Of a stretch of DNA of 64,000 nt, positions 28,346 through 41,062 are shown in pieces (positions within the stretch are counted from its first letter, which is position 1; every line of letters begins with the position of its first letter). The DNA comes from Progne subis subis (Eukaryota; Chordata; Aves; Passeriformes; Hirundinidae). The notes beneath the pieces are model-generated. The model was not told the origin of the DNA. It ran no database searches and saw only the letters and a list, made by a program, of their open reading frames with translations. Both the position numbers and the translations under genes were made by a program. The stretch spans positions 2,108,001-2,172,000 of the forward strand of contig JAKJHU010000082.1 of assembly GCA_022316685.1 (NCBI GenBank). Reading direction: 5' to 3'.

Positions 28346-29514
28346 AGTGGGAAGCTGCAATTCAGTTCTGCAGTTACACAACAGAGACCAGAATCCAACC
28401 AGCAACGGCCACTGGAAGCCTGAGCTCTGAGTTTCAGGCCCTCACTTCGCTCTTCCCGTTGGCAAAGGCCCTTTCCCATTCCAACCCAAGCTATTCTAAT
28501 TCCCTACAAATGGGCAAGGCATGTTAAACTCCTGCAACAAATTTTGCAGCTCCAGCCTAGGCTTCTCCCGACACTCAAAACCTTCCCACCCTCCTATCCA
28601 GTGGGACGGCACCCTCCAGGAATTGGGCAGGGTGTCCTTGAGTAACAAATTTGCCTTTCCCTGAAGGAGCAGACTGATGCTCTCTGCAGGTTACTAGACA
28701 ATCAGCTTTATTGCTTGCTACCAGAACATACTCTGGGATAACTACGCTAAGTTACAAAGAAAAGAAACTACAGGGCACCTAATCAAAGCTAATACTGAAT
28801 ATGAGAGATACTCTTCACTTCAGCAACCTTTTACTTGCTCCTGAGGAGGGTAGTTAGCTCTTTGAACCTAGTCAAGGCTTAATGCTTCCTTAACTGCTGC
28901 TGGAATGCCTTTCCTACCCTTGTTTGAAGTTGGGTCTGTGCTACCAGACCACAAGATTATTTGCTCTTTTCTATAAACCAAGTGGAAAGATCCAGCTTTC
29001 TTTCCTTGCCCATTCACGAGTCTTCTGTTTGGAAAGATAGGTCATCATATCACCCTGAAGATGTTTGGTGACTTTTGTCTCCTCCTCTAACACTTTGATG
29101 AATATGCCTATTTCTGGGTTGGGGTGTTTTTTTTTGGGTTTTTTTTTTTTTTAGATTACATATTGCCTTCACCTTTGCGCTCTTTCTTGTTCAGCCTTCA
29201 GACACAGTAGCAACATTTTTTAAATCTTGTATGACAACACTTTATAAAGTGTATATTCTACCTGCATTTTAACAAGACAAGTAAAATTTACTACTAGCAA
29301 TCCTTTGAGTTAAAAAACCCTATTCAAGCATGAAGGAATTAAAGAATGGAGACGATGCCTCTTATAATTGTCACAAGATTGCCTTTGGAGTCACAATAGC
29401 ATGTAGTGAACAGGAAAATGTGTTACTTTGGCTGGGAAACACTGCAACTGCATAAATTTTTGTACAAATCTGCTACAATATTAGTCGAGGTCCTTGTATT
29501 ACAAAAAAATTTCA

Positions 29515-29660
29515 CTGTGATTAAATGGAATTAGTGGATGATACAGTACTTAATGCAGAAGTAATAATACGATTTCCCTCATTAGGGCAGGACTGCTATA
29601 GCTTCTTAATTGATTTTAATCGGCATTTAATTAGAAAATGTGAATCCCCTGTGGCTAGTT
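29515..29660. promoter_or_regulatory. Candidate enhancer: homeodomain word cluster
   Basis: TTAATTGATTTTA at 29,606-29,618, TTTAATTAG at 29,627-29,635 and several TAAT cores (GTACTTAATG, AAGTAATAATAC) crowd into about 150 bases. TAATTA and TAATTG are canonical homeodomain binding words. A 67-residue open frame here has no recognisable similarity and is regarded as chance. Confidence 0.3.
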
Positions 29661-30334
29661 CATATTTTACAGTATTCCAAGGTAGGCTATTATTTTTTTC
29701 TACAAGTGGCGTCCCAATTCCAGGTTAAGAAAAAGATGAAATTTTGTATTTGCCCTCTGAGTTTTGAGGGTCTCTGTGTCACAGACTTGGGCTGTTTATC
29801 AGCTCTGAGCCTCTAAAGGTCACCATAACCTGTCTCAGGAGAGAATCCCCTTTTCTGTCTCAGCTTTTCCTCTGGAGCAGAGTTTTCTAGTGCCAAAATA
29901 TCTCGCAAACTGTTATAAAGCATGTATCCGAATATTTCTTAGGGAAATGACGCAAGGACTCCGTGTTCAGAACTTGTGGAAAGGTGCAGTCAGAAGTTTT
30001 ATCATTTCTGTAAGACTGAAAACACCTGTAAGCCCATATATTGGAAGGGTGGTGACAGGCACTCACTGTGATTCCATATTGTTTCAGTTCCAGAAAGAAC
30101 GACTTGAAACAGAGAGGGAGAATATCCTGCTCTTTGAATGAATAGCACACAGAAATCCCTGTGCTAGCATGATATCAAAGTTTTATTGCATTCTGGATTT
30201 TCAATTGTGCTGCATTAAACCCATATTAATATTTGGTCTTTCTAGGGCAGTCAAAAATCATTGGTAATGTTGAATTTTTCATTTACACGAGTGCCAAATG
30301 ATCAGCCTTAGTGCTCCAAGGTCAGTCAATCATT

Positions 30335-30346
30335 CCCCTCTGGTGG
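30335..30346 (-). promoter_or_regulatory. Weaker CTCF-like core
   Basis: On the minus strand, CCACCAGAGGGG matches the CTCF core CCASYAGRKGGC at eleven of twelve positions, with G instead of the last C. The following bases (AATGA) fit poorly. It has the same orientation as the strong intron 1 site. Confidence 0.35.
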
Positions 30347-30529
30347 AACATTTCTGCCTTTAAGGCAAATGAAACTTTTTTTCTCTCTATCTCAAGTGCA
30401 GATAACTTATGGGACAAACTCACTAATAGTTCATTGTGTGTGCCATGGCTGTTGCCCTATGATCCATCAGCATACCCAAAATGAAGAGTGATTTCCCTGG
30501 AGACTCAGGGTAGAGCTGCTCACAGTTGG

Positions 30530-30550
30530 TTTTTTTTTTTTTTTTTTTTT
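30530..30550. repeat. 21-base poly-T run
   Basis: A homopolymer in intergenic DNA with no recognisable retroposon next to it. Similar shorter runs occur at 1,413-1,429 (T), 12,490-12,507 (T), 14,428-14,441 (A), 22,208-22,221 (A), 23,439-23,451 (A), 32,731-32,747 (A) and 57,748-57,765 (T). Confidence 0.9.
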
Positions 30551-33500
30551 CCTTGTGTACCTGAATTTAAGTGGATTCTCTATTAAGCATCCAGATGCAG
30601 CAGAGTCTCTGTACTCAGCCATGTTGTGACTTGCTAAGAAGGAAAAAGTTCCCTAGAGTCTGATCCAAAACTAGGTTTAATATATGGAGATCTTGATTCC
30701 AAGGGCGTTCAGAACAGTAATCATTCCCACCACTGGTACAACATGAGCTCATGCTGAAGCAAAATTGCATTTAAACAAAATGATCTCTGAAAACATTAAT
30801 CCTAATAGTCCATTTTGTAATGGAAACCTAAAGGGCTCTTGCCTGAATTGTGGTTTTGCTGGGAGTTGATTTACAGTGTGGATTTCACTCGTACAGCAAA
30901 GGAGGAGGCAGGTGTGGCCGGCCTTAAACCCTGCTTACAGCATCACTTTCAAACAAAGCATCTGACCCTTTGGTTTCTGCCTTTGTTTGGCACCGAAGTG
31001 TAACTACAGGGATTTTTCAGTGGCAGTCACTCATTTTGTCTTTCTTTTAATATTGCTGCTCTGAGGTTGGTGGTATATGGAAACCTGAGTAATTATATCT
31101 GTCTGCACAGTTATTTAGCCTTATAACACAATATTCCTTTCTTTGCTCTATGTCATTTTTTATTGCCTGTGTTCTGAAGCCTTTGAATTCAGCTCAGACT
31201 GGAAGGTTGAAAGCTGTTGATTTCTGAAAGGTAAAAATGAACAGAGACTCCTCCAAAGCTCACTAAATCAACGTATTTGTTTCCAAACCAACAAAAAGGT
31301 TGTTGAAGAGACCTGTTTCAATCTGCTTCATATTCTTGCTGTATGCCAATCCTGCTTTCCCCCTTTTAATTTCTTTTTTTAGTAGTATGTCTCGGTTTCT
31401 TCATTCTCACCCGCTATTGCATTTTTCATCTGCCTTCTGTATTTGTCTCCTGTCCCTCCTTCAAGTTTCTCTCCCGAGGCAGCGTCCATCCTGAAGTATT
31501 TTTTGAGAAAATGTCTTCCAGTGAATTATCATCAGAATGGGTTTTTAGATGCCCTGTGGGGGTGGAAATCAGACATCCTACACAGTGAGCAGGATTGACC
31601 CGGAACTGTATTCTTTTTCTACGAGCATTTGACTTTTGTACTACCCCACTTAGGCTGGCAGGAAGAATTCCAGAGAAAGGCATGACGTGAAGTGTAGTTG
31701 CATCTCAGGCTGGTCTAGGGAGGCAATCCTGTAGATCCATTCCAGCTGTAGGTTGGTTGTTTTGGGCTTTCACAGGGAGCATAACACCATTTTGAATCCA
31801 TCTCCATGCGCTTCAATGAGCAAGGAGCCCAAATCCGAGGTGATGTCATCTGCAGTTGTCATCGTTGGTGTCTGCACGAGCAGTTTTCATTTGCCATATG
31901 CATTTCCATTTGTGTGTGGACATCCCGGGCAGTGGAAAGCACGTCAGCACTGCTCTAATTGTGCTGTTCCTGGGGCAGTGCTAGAACTGCTGTTGACCAC
32001 GCTGGAAAGAAGTCTGACAAATGCAAGTGGTTTTGAAAGGCCCAGTCAAGTGTTCTGCAGTTGTCCTGCTCCTCTGGAGGGTGTTCAGAGCACTCCCTAA
32101 TGGCCCTTTCAGGCCTTTCCTGCAGTGCTGGCTGCTGCTTCTGCCAAGCCAAGGTGGAGAGGAGCATGGCACGGGAGCTGCACTGCATGACCTGCCCCTG
32201 CTCGCACACAGATACTACTTAACGTGAGAGCCATCAGATTTATCTTTAGAAGTGCTTATAAACGCAGTTTGTGGGTACATGAGTCCAAGGGGAAGTTAGA
32301 GTCACACATCAGTTCTGTGTTGTTCTGCAGCAGAGGCAACAGGCGTGAGAAGCACATGGGAAGTTGAATAAAAATGCAGTGCTTGAATCTGCTCTCGAGA
32401 CAAACTTGTGAAGTGGCTGCTCTCCATGTTTCGTAACAATGAGGATCGCTAACTAGCCCAAAGTGGAGAAATGCATTATGTTTGTATGTAATAAGATGTG
32501 TATGGCTTTGAAAAAAATCTATTTATAGGCCTTGTTGATGGCAGCCATTCAGCCCACTGCCTCACTGCTACCTGCCAATTTTCTCTTTATGCTTCTATTA
32601 ACTAGAGCTTTGGGATTCACAGTTTATTCTAATTCATTCTTAATGATAGGAAGCCAGAGTCTCTTGTGTACTCGGTACTTGTGTGATACACTGAAGCACT
32701 GGAGTCAAACTCCTTATGAAGAGGGAATTTAAAAAAAAAAAAAAAAATTTCATTTCTCTGTACTTCTGGATGACTTTTGCAGTGCTACATTGTAAGCATC
32801 AGGATAAAGCCTGGTGTCAGAATAGAATGCGTCAGTAAAAATAAAGTTCTGCAATCTGTATTGTCTTAAAGAGCTTTGCCCCTGTCCATCTATGCATAAA
32901 TTTCTTGGTCTCAGGAATATTCTCTGGTCATTTAGATAGGGGCTAAATAATAGTCTGTGTCACTTTTACTGAGGCAAACTTTATATTTCTGAGAGGTGAT
33001 TCCCTTGAAGGCGTTGCAGACACTGATGGGAAGTCTGTAAGTGAATTCAGCACACTAAGGGTGGGCAGAAAAAGTTCACGTGGCTCCGGAAAAACTTTAG
33101 TCGTGAAATATCCTTTTCCTTTATGTGTCTCAGTAGCAAGTGCTGCTGCCTGCTCTGTGTGTGAGGGGGTAGAGATGAGTGCATATTTGTAATATTTAGT
33201 TGATCTGTTTCAACAAACTTGGCTTCATTTCCTCCACACGAACAGCAAGTCCAAGGAAGACGTATTTAGCAAGAGTAATCCTGCTTAAGTTAGAACTAAA
33301 ATCTATAAAAAAGAGCCAATGCTTTGAGTTAGGTAGGCAAAACAATCCTTTATTGTCCCAGTGTGGCTGAAGCATGACAGAAATGAAGGCTCAGTACGAA
33401 TGAGTTAATAACAAGATCCTGTGCCTAGCCATGTTCTGAGAGCTGTTTAAGGGTATTCAAGGGGAAAATGTAGTCTCAGGTCATATCATGACATTAATAG

Positions 33501-35499
33501 GTGCAGTATGCTCTGGTATCCAAGGGAATTATGCTGTTTGTGCCAGGACTGAATGGAAAACTTCATGATTTGGGGTTTTTTTTCAGATAAATGCAGTAAC
33601 AGAAGACTGTCAGAAAATTAACAGAAAAAATTATCAGCGGTTATCCAGACTACAAGCACTACTATCCTGATTGTATTACCCTTGAGCAGCCAGGAAAGCT
33701 ATAAAAGAAAACAAATTGTCTTCTGTAGCAAACTGTCTGCTTTAATTTCTGCTTTCATTTAGAGATAGATACTTGAAAAATATTAAATGTTTCTAAGCTG
33801 GAAAAAAACACCACTTCAGTTAACCCCAAAGGAAGAGCAAGAACAATAGGTGAAAATGCAGTGGACTCAAAGAGAGAAATTAAATTGATGTCCTGGAAAA
33901 ATAAACACGGATCAGGGAATCCTCTCACTGATCGGTGCCCAGAAATCACAGATGCATAAAATTCTCAAATACTCCTTTACCCCCTCCCTGCCTTTTAAAC
34001 TTGAATTTTAAAAGTTCTATGTATGAGATTATTTTTCTTCTTTCTCTCTACTGAGGGGTTTTGTAAAAGTGCAGTAAAAATACAGAAAGGAAATGGAGAG
34101 TCTGCTGAGGACAAGTGACCTAATTTATGGCTTTATGTCCCAAGTATCACCAGGATGGTGGCCAAGGATAACAGCAGCTAGTTTGCTCACAGTCACTAGT
34201 TATGAGACAGCTTGGCAGGGAGATCTTTTTATTAGACTAAGTAATATAGCTGTGGAGAAAAGGAAAATACCTGGAGTAAATAAGAGCTTCTGCAAGTTAA
34301 AAATATATGATTTGGACTGTTGGAAGATGCACGTCTTCCTGATCAAACTGTGTTGGTTACCCTGCAGACCTTCCAGACTGCCATTAATGTACACGACAGC
34401 TTTGGATCATTTATTAGTTCGTGTTCCAAGATGCAGGGCCTGGAATGGGCATGACTTCCAGAAGTGACCTGATCATTTTGGGGAACATATGGCAAACTTT
34501 GAGACAATTTGGAGAGGGTTTGCCAGAGTCACTGGAACTGGATGTGCGTGTGCTGGTTGAGGAGCTGGCTAATACACAGATTTGGTGGAGAAATGAGGAA
34601 AAGGTGGAAAAGTGAGTGAAGTTGCCCTGAAAATGAGTAGTTACAAAATATGAAAAAAATTATCTGAGGGGAGGGGAAGAGGAGAAGGGGATGTGACCTT
34701 TTCGACGCAAAAGAAAACTCTGAATCAATGCTGAAAAAACAAATGACAAGGTCATTAGATTGACAATGAATAATAGAGCAGCTAAGGAAGGCAATTGTGT
34801 GCTTCCATTCTTAAGAAAGCCATTTCTTCTGGCAACCAACCATCCCAACCAGAGACTGGAGTCTTATTAGAGTAGGAAATGAGTTGTTCTGCTGACTTCA
34901 CACGTATAGTGAGTTGGCTGCAGAACTTCTGCAACAAAGTTCTTTTAAAGCAAGTAGCAAATTACAGATGAGCTTCGTTAATACGCCTCACGGCACTCAG
35001 CCGTGTTAATACAGACCAGAATGCACACAACATATGGAGCCTAGGTAGAGATTGAGACATGTTCAATTTGACTCTCACATTAGATTGATTATGTTAGTGT
35101 TAGACAAATATTATCTGAAGGGACGCAAACACAGCAGTTGTCAAAACGAAGCACCAAGCAGAAAGATGGATGTGGCATGCTCAGGCTGAGCTGGTTCCTG
35201 TACTGAACTTTATCAGGAACTGGCGCTGCGCTGATTTCTCACTTGTGTGAAGTGATTGCTCTGTGTGATGGTAGCACAGCCCCAAAGATCTGATTGCAAA
35301 GATTAGGAAAAGGCTCGCTGTTACTAAACCGCTGTCATTCTTCCCCTGTTCTCCACAAGCACAAAGGAAGCGTGTTTTGAGATATAATAAGAAGAGACAA
35401 TTAAAACTTCTGTTTTCCCGTGCAGGGAGAGCACAGGATATGCCATAACTCTTGGTGTATCAGGTTCATGTGAGGCGATCCACCCAGAGAGGCAGAACG
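30551..35499. other. Intergenic, no gene seen
   Basis: A 124-codon frame at 34,093-34,467 and a 115-codon frame at 31,753-32,100 have no recognisable similarity. A 17-A run is at 32,731-32,747. Otherwise this is featureless complex sequence. Confidence 0.65.
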
Positions 35500-35700
35500 C
35501 CTGCTGAGAGAACTAACAAAAGGCCATTCACTAACAAAGCACCAGCAATTAATCCTGGAGTTATACAGGGTTGTAGGCTACTTAGAGGCCTGGTGTAAAT
35601 GAGCATAGCCTAATGGTACCCTAATTTACACACAGGTCCTATGGCATTTAAAGCTATTTACAGTAGAAGCATTAGTTTTTATAATTTGTCCTGTCAGAGG
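35500..35700. promoter_or_regulatory. Candidate conserved non-coding element
   Basis: CACCAGCAATTAATCC, GGTACCCTAATTTACAC, CATTTAAAGCTATTTAC and GCATTAGTTTTTATAATTTG are spread over 200 repeat-free bases, with homeodomain, bicoid-type (TAATCC) and MEF2-like words. Texture-based call. Confidence 0.25.
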
Positions 35701-37109
35701 AGAGATTCTCTTCTACATTGCAACGTGTAAGTGCTGGTTTCAGCATGTGCTGCTTTCAGCATCTGCCAGGAGAAGAACAGTCAGGTCAGCTTTTCTGGCT
35801 GGAAAAACAGCTTTTCTGTTGTTCTATTGAAAGTAATTGCAGTTTTCATGATAAAATGTTGTACGTATTATATTAAATGTATTCCTATACTCTTGTATTG
35901 AGCAATGGTGTAATTAAGGGATATACCAGGGATTCCCACCGTAGAAACCAACCACCTATTCTGAAGGCTTTAATATAGCTGTAAAAGCTGATTATATGTT
36001 GGAGCGTGAGTGTAGAGATCTTGGAGAAAGAGCTCTTTATCGCCCATAAAAGACATCTCTGTATAATGGCTTATAAACATCTTCCCTCAAAACCTGACAA
36101 TATTGAAGGGAGATGATGAAGAGCTGCTCAAAAATCCATTTAACTGATAAGCTGAATGCTCCTAATAAGCCAGTTTCAGGCATCACATTGAAGTAAGTGA
36201 AAGCACAATCTGAAGCAAGAGTCTCAGCCATAAGGAACCCTGCCCTCACAGGACAGTTTCTCCACAGAGCGCGTTCTTCAGGACTCGTGTCATGTTGACA
36301 GCGTCAGCCCCCTCAGCTGGCACCTGCTGCCGGTGTCTCAGTGCCAGGTACAGTAGGAGTGGGTGCTGTGACCAGAGCTGATCCCATCAGTCACTCAGAG
36401 GTTGTCCTTAAAAACGGCACAATTTCATTTCTGGGCAGGAGCAGCACCCACCTCCCGTGGGACAAGCGCATGGCACAGCAGGCCGTGACGCTCAGGGTCT
36501 GTCTCTGCCCGGGTCTCTCTGGACTGGGAGTTGTTCTTTGCCTATCACACAGCAACCTCATTCCTTTTCAGTGTATTCTTCCGAGAGTTTTGGCAGTAGT
36601 TTGTTCAGTAAGTAAAATTTTCTGCTTACCAATTCAGTTCCAGAATAGGAATAGAAAACCAAACAGAGGGTACAGATGGGAACAGCAGCTGAACAGGGCA
36701 GGGTGAGCCTCAAGTGAGTGACAGTTCCTGAGCAAAATGCTCTACATTTCTTAAACTCTTGGATTTTTGCTATTCTGGCACAGCCTGTCTAGAAATAGCA
36801 CTGCCTGGGAGCAGCTCTCCTTGCAGCAGTGGGTTATGTGGCAGAGAGCAGCACTTTGCAGCGAGGGGCAGCGTGGGCACTCTGGGCACATGGAGCAGCC
36901 TGGCCCTTCCCCACGAGGGCAAGGACCTCGGGTGGGAGCCCTGGAAGCCCAAAAGATCAGAGGCCAAGTTTTCATGTACCATAGCCAGGCTCAGTGTCCA
37001 AAATAAGGGGCTCTGGGCAGAAGGCTGAGCTCAGTGCTGCTCCGAGCTGGAGCCTGCCTGTTACTCTGCAGTCCTGCATCATCCTCTCCTTGCTGCTGCC
37101 TCTTTGAGG

Positions 37110-37200
37110 GCAGAGCTTCAGGCTGTAATTTGCATGTATGGTTGATGCAATTATGCATGTAAATTAGTTGTGCCCTTTTAACTTCATGGCTAGTTTGACT
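37110..37200. promoter_or_regulatory. Candidate enhancer: octamer/POU cluster
   Basis: A perfect octamer ATTTGCAT is at 37,128-37,135. About 20 bases on, TTATGCATGTAAATTAG gives a second, divergent POU-type site joined to a TAAAT/ATTAG homeodomain word. Two POU sites in 40 bases is more than background would suggest, though still possible by chance. Confidence 0.33.
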
Positions 37201-37371
37201 ACCCCGTTAGAGAGATTTAAGGGCACCTCTGGTCAGTGAAGGTGACTTAAAACTATCTTGTTTCATACCAGATGAGCACACTTTGCTTCTGCTGGGTCCT
37301 GACCAGCAGAAACATCTTAAATCATTCAAGGTTTGTTCTCAGCTCATGTCTGATGTGTCCCTTAGGGCCAT

Positions 37372-37420
37372 TATATTTATATATATATAGGTATATATTC
37401 ATATCCACATCTATATATAA
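37372..37420. repeat. TA-rich simple repeat
   Basis: Alternating TA segments broken by short GG, TC and CC interruptions. Low complexity. Confidence 0.8.
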
Positions 37421-38577
37421 ACTCATTTTTCATCTAAGTTCACTTAGATAAAATAAAGGATTTCAAAAATTTAGAAAGGAAAGGACAAGTTTCTTTCTTG
37501 TGAGGAGAACTGAGTCTTCCTTGAAGACTGAGCACTTTGATAATTTTCTGCAGCAGTTATCTTCAACACCAGGTTTTGGCAGAACATGATTGAATTAGGG
37601 CCTGAGGGTAAATATTCCATTTCAGGAATGTGTTGGAAGAGGAAGGAGGCTGCCAGCACAAGGACAGAGGCAGTATCTGCAGTGGGAAACAGGGAACAGA
37701 AGGGTCAGAGGAGGGGCCATGGTGGGAGACTCGACTGGTGAGGGAGCACAGACACAAAGCCTTGGCCAAAGTCCCTTTGAAAGCCATGGCAGAGCCAGCC
37801 TGGAGCCAGAGCTCAGTGCAGGTGAGGGAGGCTGCAGCAGAGCTGAGCACTTCACTCCCCTGGTGAAAAGCACACCCTGGACAGGCTGAGGTGGATTTTT
37901 CTGATCCTAGCCCACTATTTCAACAAAATCCTTCTCTGTCCCTGTACATTTCTATTTTACACATCACTTTATTTTACCCAGCTGTGGGATGAGAATGCTG
38001 GCAGTAAGTGCAGTTGAGCATTTTCTTCCATGTCTTCCAGGACCACGCAATAAAAACAGGATCAGGCTCGTTGGTGTGCACAAGCTTAACTTAATCCACC
38101 TCTGAACTTCAGCAACTTGCATTGTGCCTGTTTTGTTTGTTTTTAATCACTGTGACAATTACATTATTGTTGAAGCTGGCAGCATTATATTTAATGAAGA
38201 GCAATCAATTCATTCTCAGTTTCTAGAGCACGTATCTGTGACGGGGTCAGAGCTGGTTACAGACAGCAGCAATGACAGTGAGTGGCCCAACTCCTCACAC
38301 AGCAAAGTTCAACCTTGTGGAAAGCCTGGAGCAAACTCCAGGAAAGGTAAATATCTGGTTGGATGGAATTGCCTATAAATGCCAGGGGCAATGGCACCCT
38401 GCAGCACAGTGAGGTGCTCCAGGACGAATCCTGTGTGCAGAAAGGGAAGAAGGAGAGAGAAGAACTGATACTTCTAAGTAACTGAAGGAAAATTTGAAAA
38501 AGAATAATTTTTTAAGGTAAATTAAGTATGAAAATTTCTGTGTCAATAGACGGAGTATAAGAAAATAAAGTGCTGCT

Positions 38578-38607
38578 TTACCCTGGTGTCTCATCAAACC
38601 AGGGTAA
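38578..38607. other. Perfect 10-bp inverted repeat with 10-base loop
   Basis: TTACCCTGGT at 38,578-38,587 is matched exactly by its complement at 38,598-38,607, around the loop GTCTCATCAA. In DNA it is a cruciform candidate; in RNA it is a stable short hairpin. No host gene or transcript is evident. Confidence 0.8.
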
Positions 38608-39133
38608 GCACCTTGCTTTGAAGGCATACATTGGGGATAACTGTGGGTTCTGTCCCCTGCCAGCTCCAGTGAGCTGGACTGCAGGGACTGGATATCTGCT
38701 GAGCAAACTGCAGGAGAATGAACAAGTATTAACCTTTTTCTCAGGGTCAGAGCGCAATCAAAATGCCCTTCCACAGAAAGTAACAGAATGAGATTAATTT
38801 TACATGCTGCAGCTATGATTGTCCAAGTGTTATGGGGAAGGCAGTATAAATTCAGGCAGGCAGGGTTTCATTAATTGAGGGAATTTCCAGGCTAATTTCC
38901 AGGTGTTCAGGGACCTGACCTATTTCAATTTGAATAATAGCTGATGACAGAGTTCGATATGCACCAGCCTTCTATTTAAACAGAGGGGAGACAATTGTTT
39001 TGGGCTGGGGCTTCTTAATTACTATTCCACAAATATGGCATCATTTTGCTAAACACAGCTAGCACATCTTTCCTTGTCAGATTTAAACTTAAAGGAAAAT
39101 CAGTGCATTTAACTTTGCTCCATGTAAAAGATT

Positions 39134-39159
39134 TAAAATAAAATAAAATAAAATAAAAA
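39134..39159. repeat. (TAAAA)n microsatellite
   Basis: Five tandem pentamers in AT-rich intergenic DNA. No retroposon body is recognised beside it. Confidence 0.9.
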
Positions 39160-39294
39160 GCCAAAAAGCAAAACTAGTACCTCTGCTATACCTGGTTATT
39201 GATTTAGGTTTTAATCTGAATTAGAGGGGAAAAGTAAACAAGAAGAATTCTCAGATACTCTTTAAACTCTTCCTTTGATAATTAGACTCTAAAT

Positions 39295-39390
39295 TCAAGT
39301 TGCATTTGGTTAACGGATAACTCTGTTGGCCATTAACTTTATCTAAAGTGGATGCTAATTAATGCTAAATTACACTTGCTAAGGTGCTAC
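39295..39390. promoter_or_regulatory. Candidate conserved non-coding element
   Basis: GGTTAAC (HNF1 half-site) at 39,308-39,314, TTTATC (a GATA site on the minus strand) at about 39,338, and CTAATTAATGCTAAATTAC at about 39,355-39,372 occur together. The sequence is non-repetitive. Weak evidence. Confidence 0.25.
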
Positions 39391-40943
39391 GTTATACCCA
39401 CCTGACTGCCACCAGTCACTCACCACTCACTGTGTCAGTAAGAGGGAAACAATGAAAGAGAGGATGAGCAGAAGCCAGGGAAGACAATTCTGTTATCAGC
39501 TCCGATCTTCCAGTTATTCACTGTAACTTGAAGTTACTCACTGTGTTTCAAAATTTCACCTGTAATTTTTAACCGTGGGGTTTTTAGTGTATTTAGAAAA
39601 TAATCATCTCTAAACCTCTGAGGATTCAGTTAATATTTAATTCTCTTGTACTCTGATGTCAAAATTTCATGAGTAGGTGACAAAGAAATGTGTTTAGCTC
39701 CCAAATTCCTCAAAGCACGGCACAGTATGGAATACACGCCTCTAATACTGGGTTAATTCGGCTGTATCCAATGTCACTTTTAAGTTAATGCAAAACATTA
39801 TCCTTGCCTAAGGTAACAGTGGCACTGAGCAGCTCTCTCCTGGTAACTGTTGTTTGTAGTTCATTATGGTCCTGTGTGCCTGACAAAGATACTTCTGGTC
39901 CTGCACGCTGTGCAAATACTTACAAGAGGAAAGACCCCCATCTCTGGGATGTTTGCAGTCTCCTAGATGTAATCAAAAGGCAATCCACTGGCTTTGTGGA
40001 TTGCTGTAATAAGCTTCAAGTAGAGGGAGGTGCTTTAAATGTGTAGTGTCTCACTTAAAACCAGGTTTAACCTTTAGTATGGTACTGCCTGGCAGAGCCC
40101 GATATCCATTAAATCACTTGGATTCCCTGCTGATTGGTTTCCATCCATTTCCATTTCTCTGCTCTGACTTCTCCTGGCTGTAGGGGGAATACAATATTCC
40201 TCACTGCTTGGCCCAAAATGTTGGCGTAAGTACTCCTGAGAGTTTGGGATTCGGCATGCAGCAAGCTTTGGAAGTAAACTTGTGCTGAGGGCAACCCTTA
40301 CAATCAGAGCAGCAGGAAAATGAGGCAGCCCCAAATGTCACCATCAGATTAATGACAGGGATGCACTAGACAAGCCAGTGGATATTGGTTCCTGAGAATA
40401 ACTCGTGTTCTCTGTGCCTCTTGTTGAGCACAGACATCTCCTGTGAATGGCATTTCTCCATCTTGGGGCAAAGTGTGAGTGCTCCTGCCCCGTTCTCACA
40501 GGCTGCATCCCACAGTACCTGTGGCTAGGGAATGGTTCTGACCCTAAATACTTCCCACTGTCCTTCCCAAGGTCCATGGTCTTGGCATCTGTGAAATACT
40601 AGGTTTATAAAGAATAGTGACTTCTTGTTCAAGAAACAGCACTAAGCTCTGCCGTGCCATTTTACTGGTGTTCATTCTCATAAAGGCTAATAATCTTGTT
40701 TAGTTCCTTGTCTCTGCTGTGAAGTACATTTGCAGCTTCTTTTATCTTTTCGGGGTAAGCAAGCCAGCCAGAGGCTAAATAATTACTGACAGCTGCTAGG
40801 TACTGTCTGTCCTATTAGATGTGTTAATCAAATTTTGTAACTGTATAGAAACATCAGCATTAGCAGAGCAAGGTAGCTTTGTCTTTTTTTCACCAGATAC
40901 ATCCAGAACTGTGTATTCTGCGCACTTTTTCTACACAGTTTCT

Positions 40944-41062
40944 CAGAATCACAGTGTGAGCTGGAAGGGACCTTAAAGATCATCTACTGATCATCCCGTG
41001 GGCAGGGACCCTTCCACTGTACCACCTCACTCAGAGCCCCATCCATCCTTGCTCCCACCAGG
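40944..41062 (-). mobile_element. CR1 LINE 3' end fragment, reverse orientation
   Basis: AGAATCACAGTGTG, then GGAAGGGACCTTAAAGATC and GGGCAGGGACCCTTCCACT, followed by AGAGCCCCATCC, is the reverse complement of the avian CR1 3' terminus. Similarity fades after about 41,062. Only the last 120 bases or so of the element are present, a typical 5'-truncated insertion. The fragment marks the locus as avian. Confidence 0.92.

Noticed and set aside
34093..34615. Possible processed pseudogene or retroviral fragment (124- and 64-codon frames)
   Set aside because: No recognised protein similarity, no poly-A tail, no terminal repeats.
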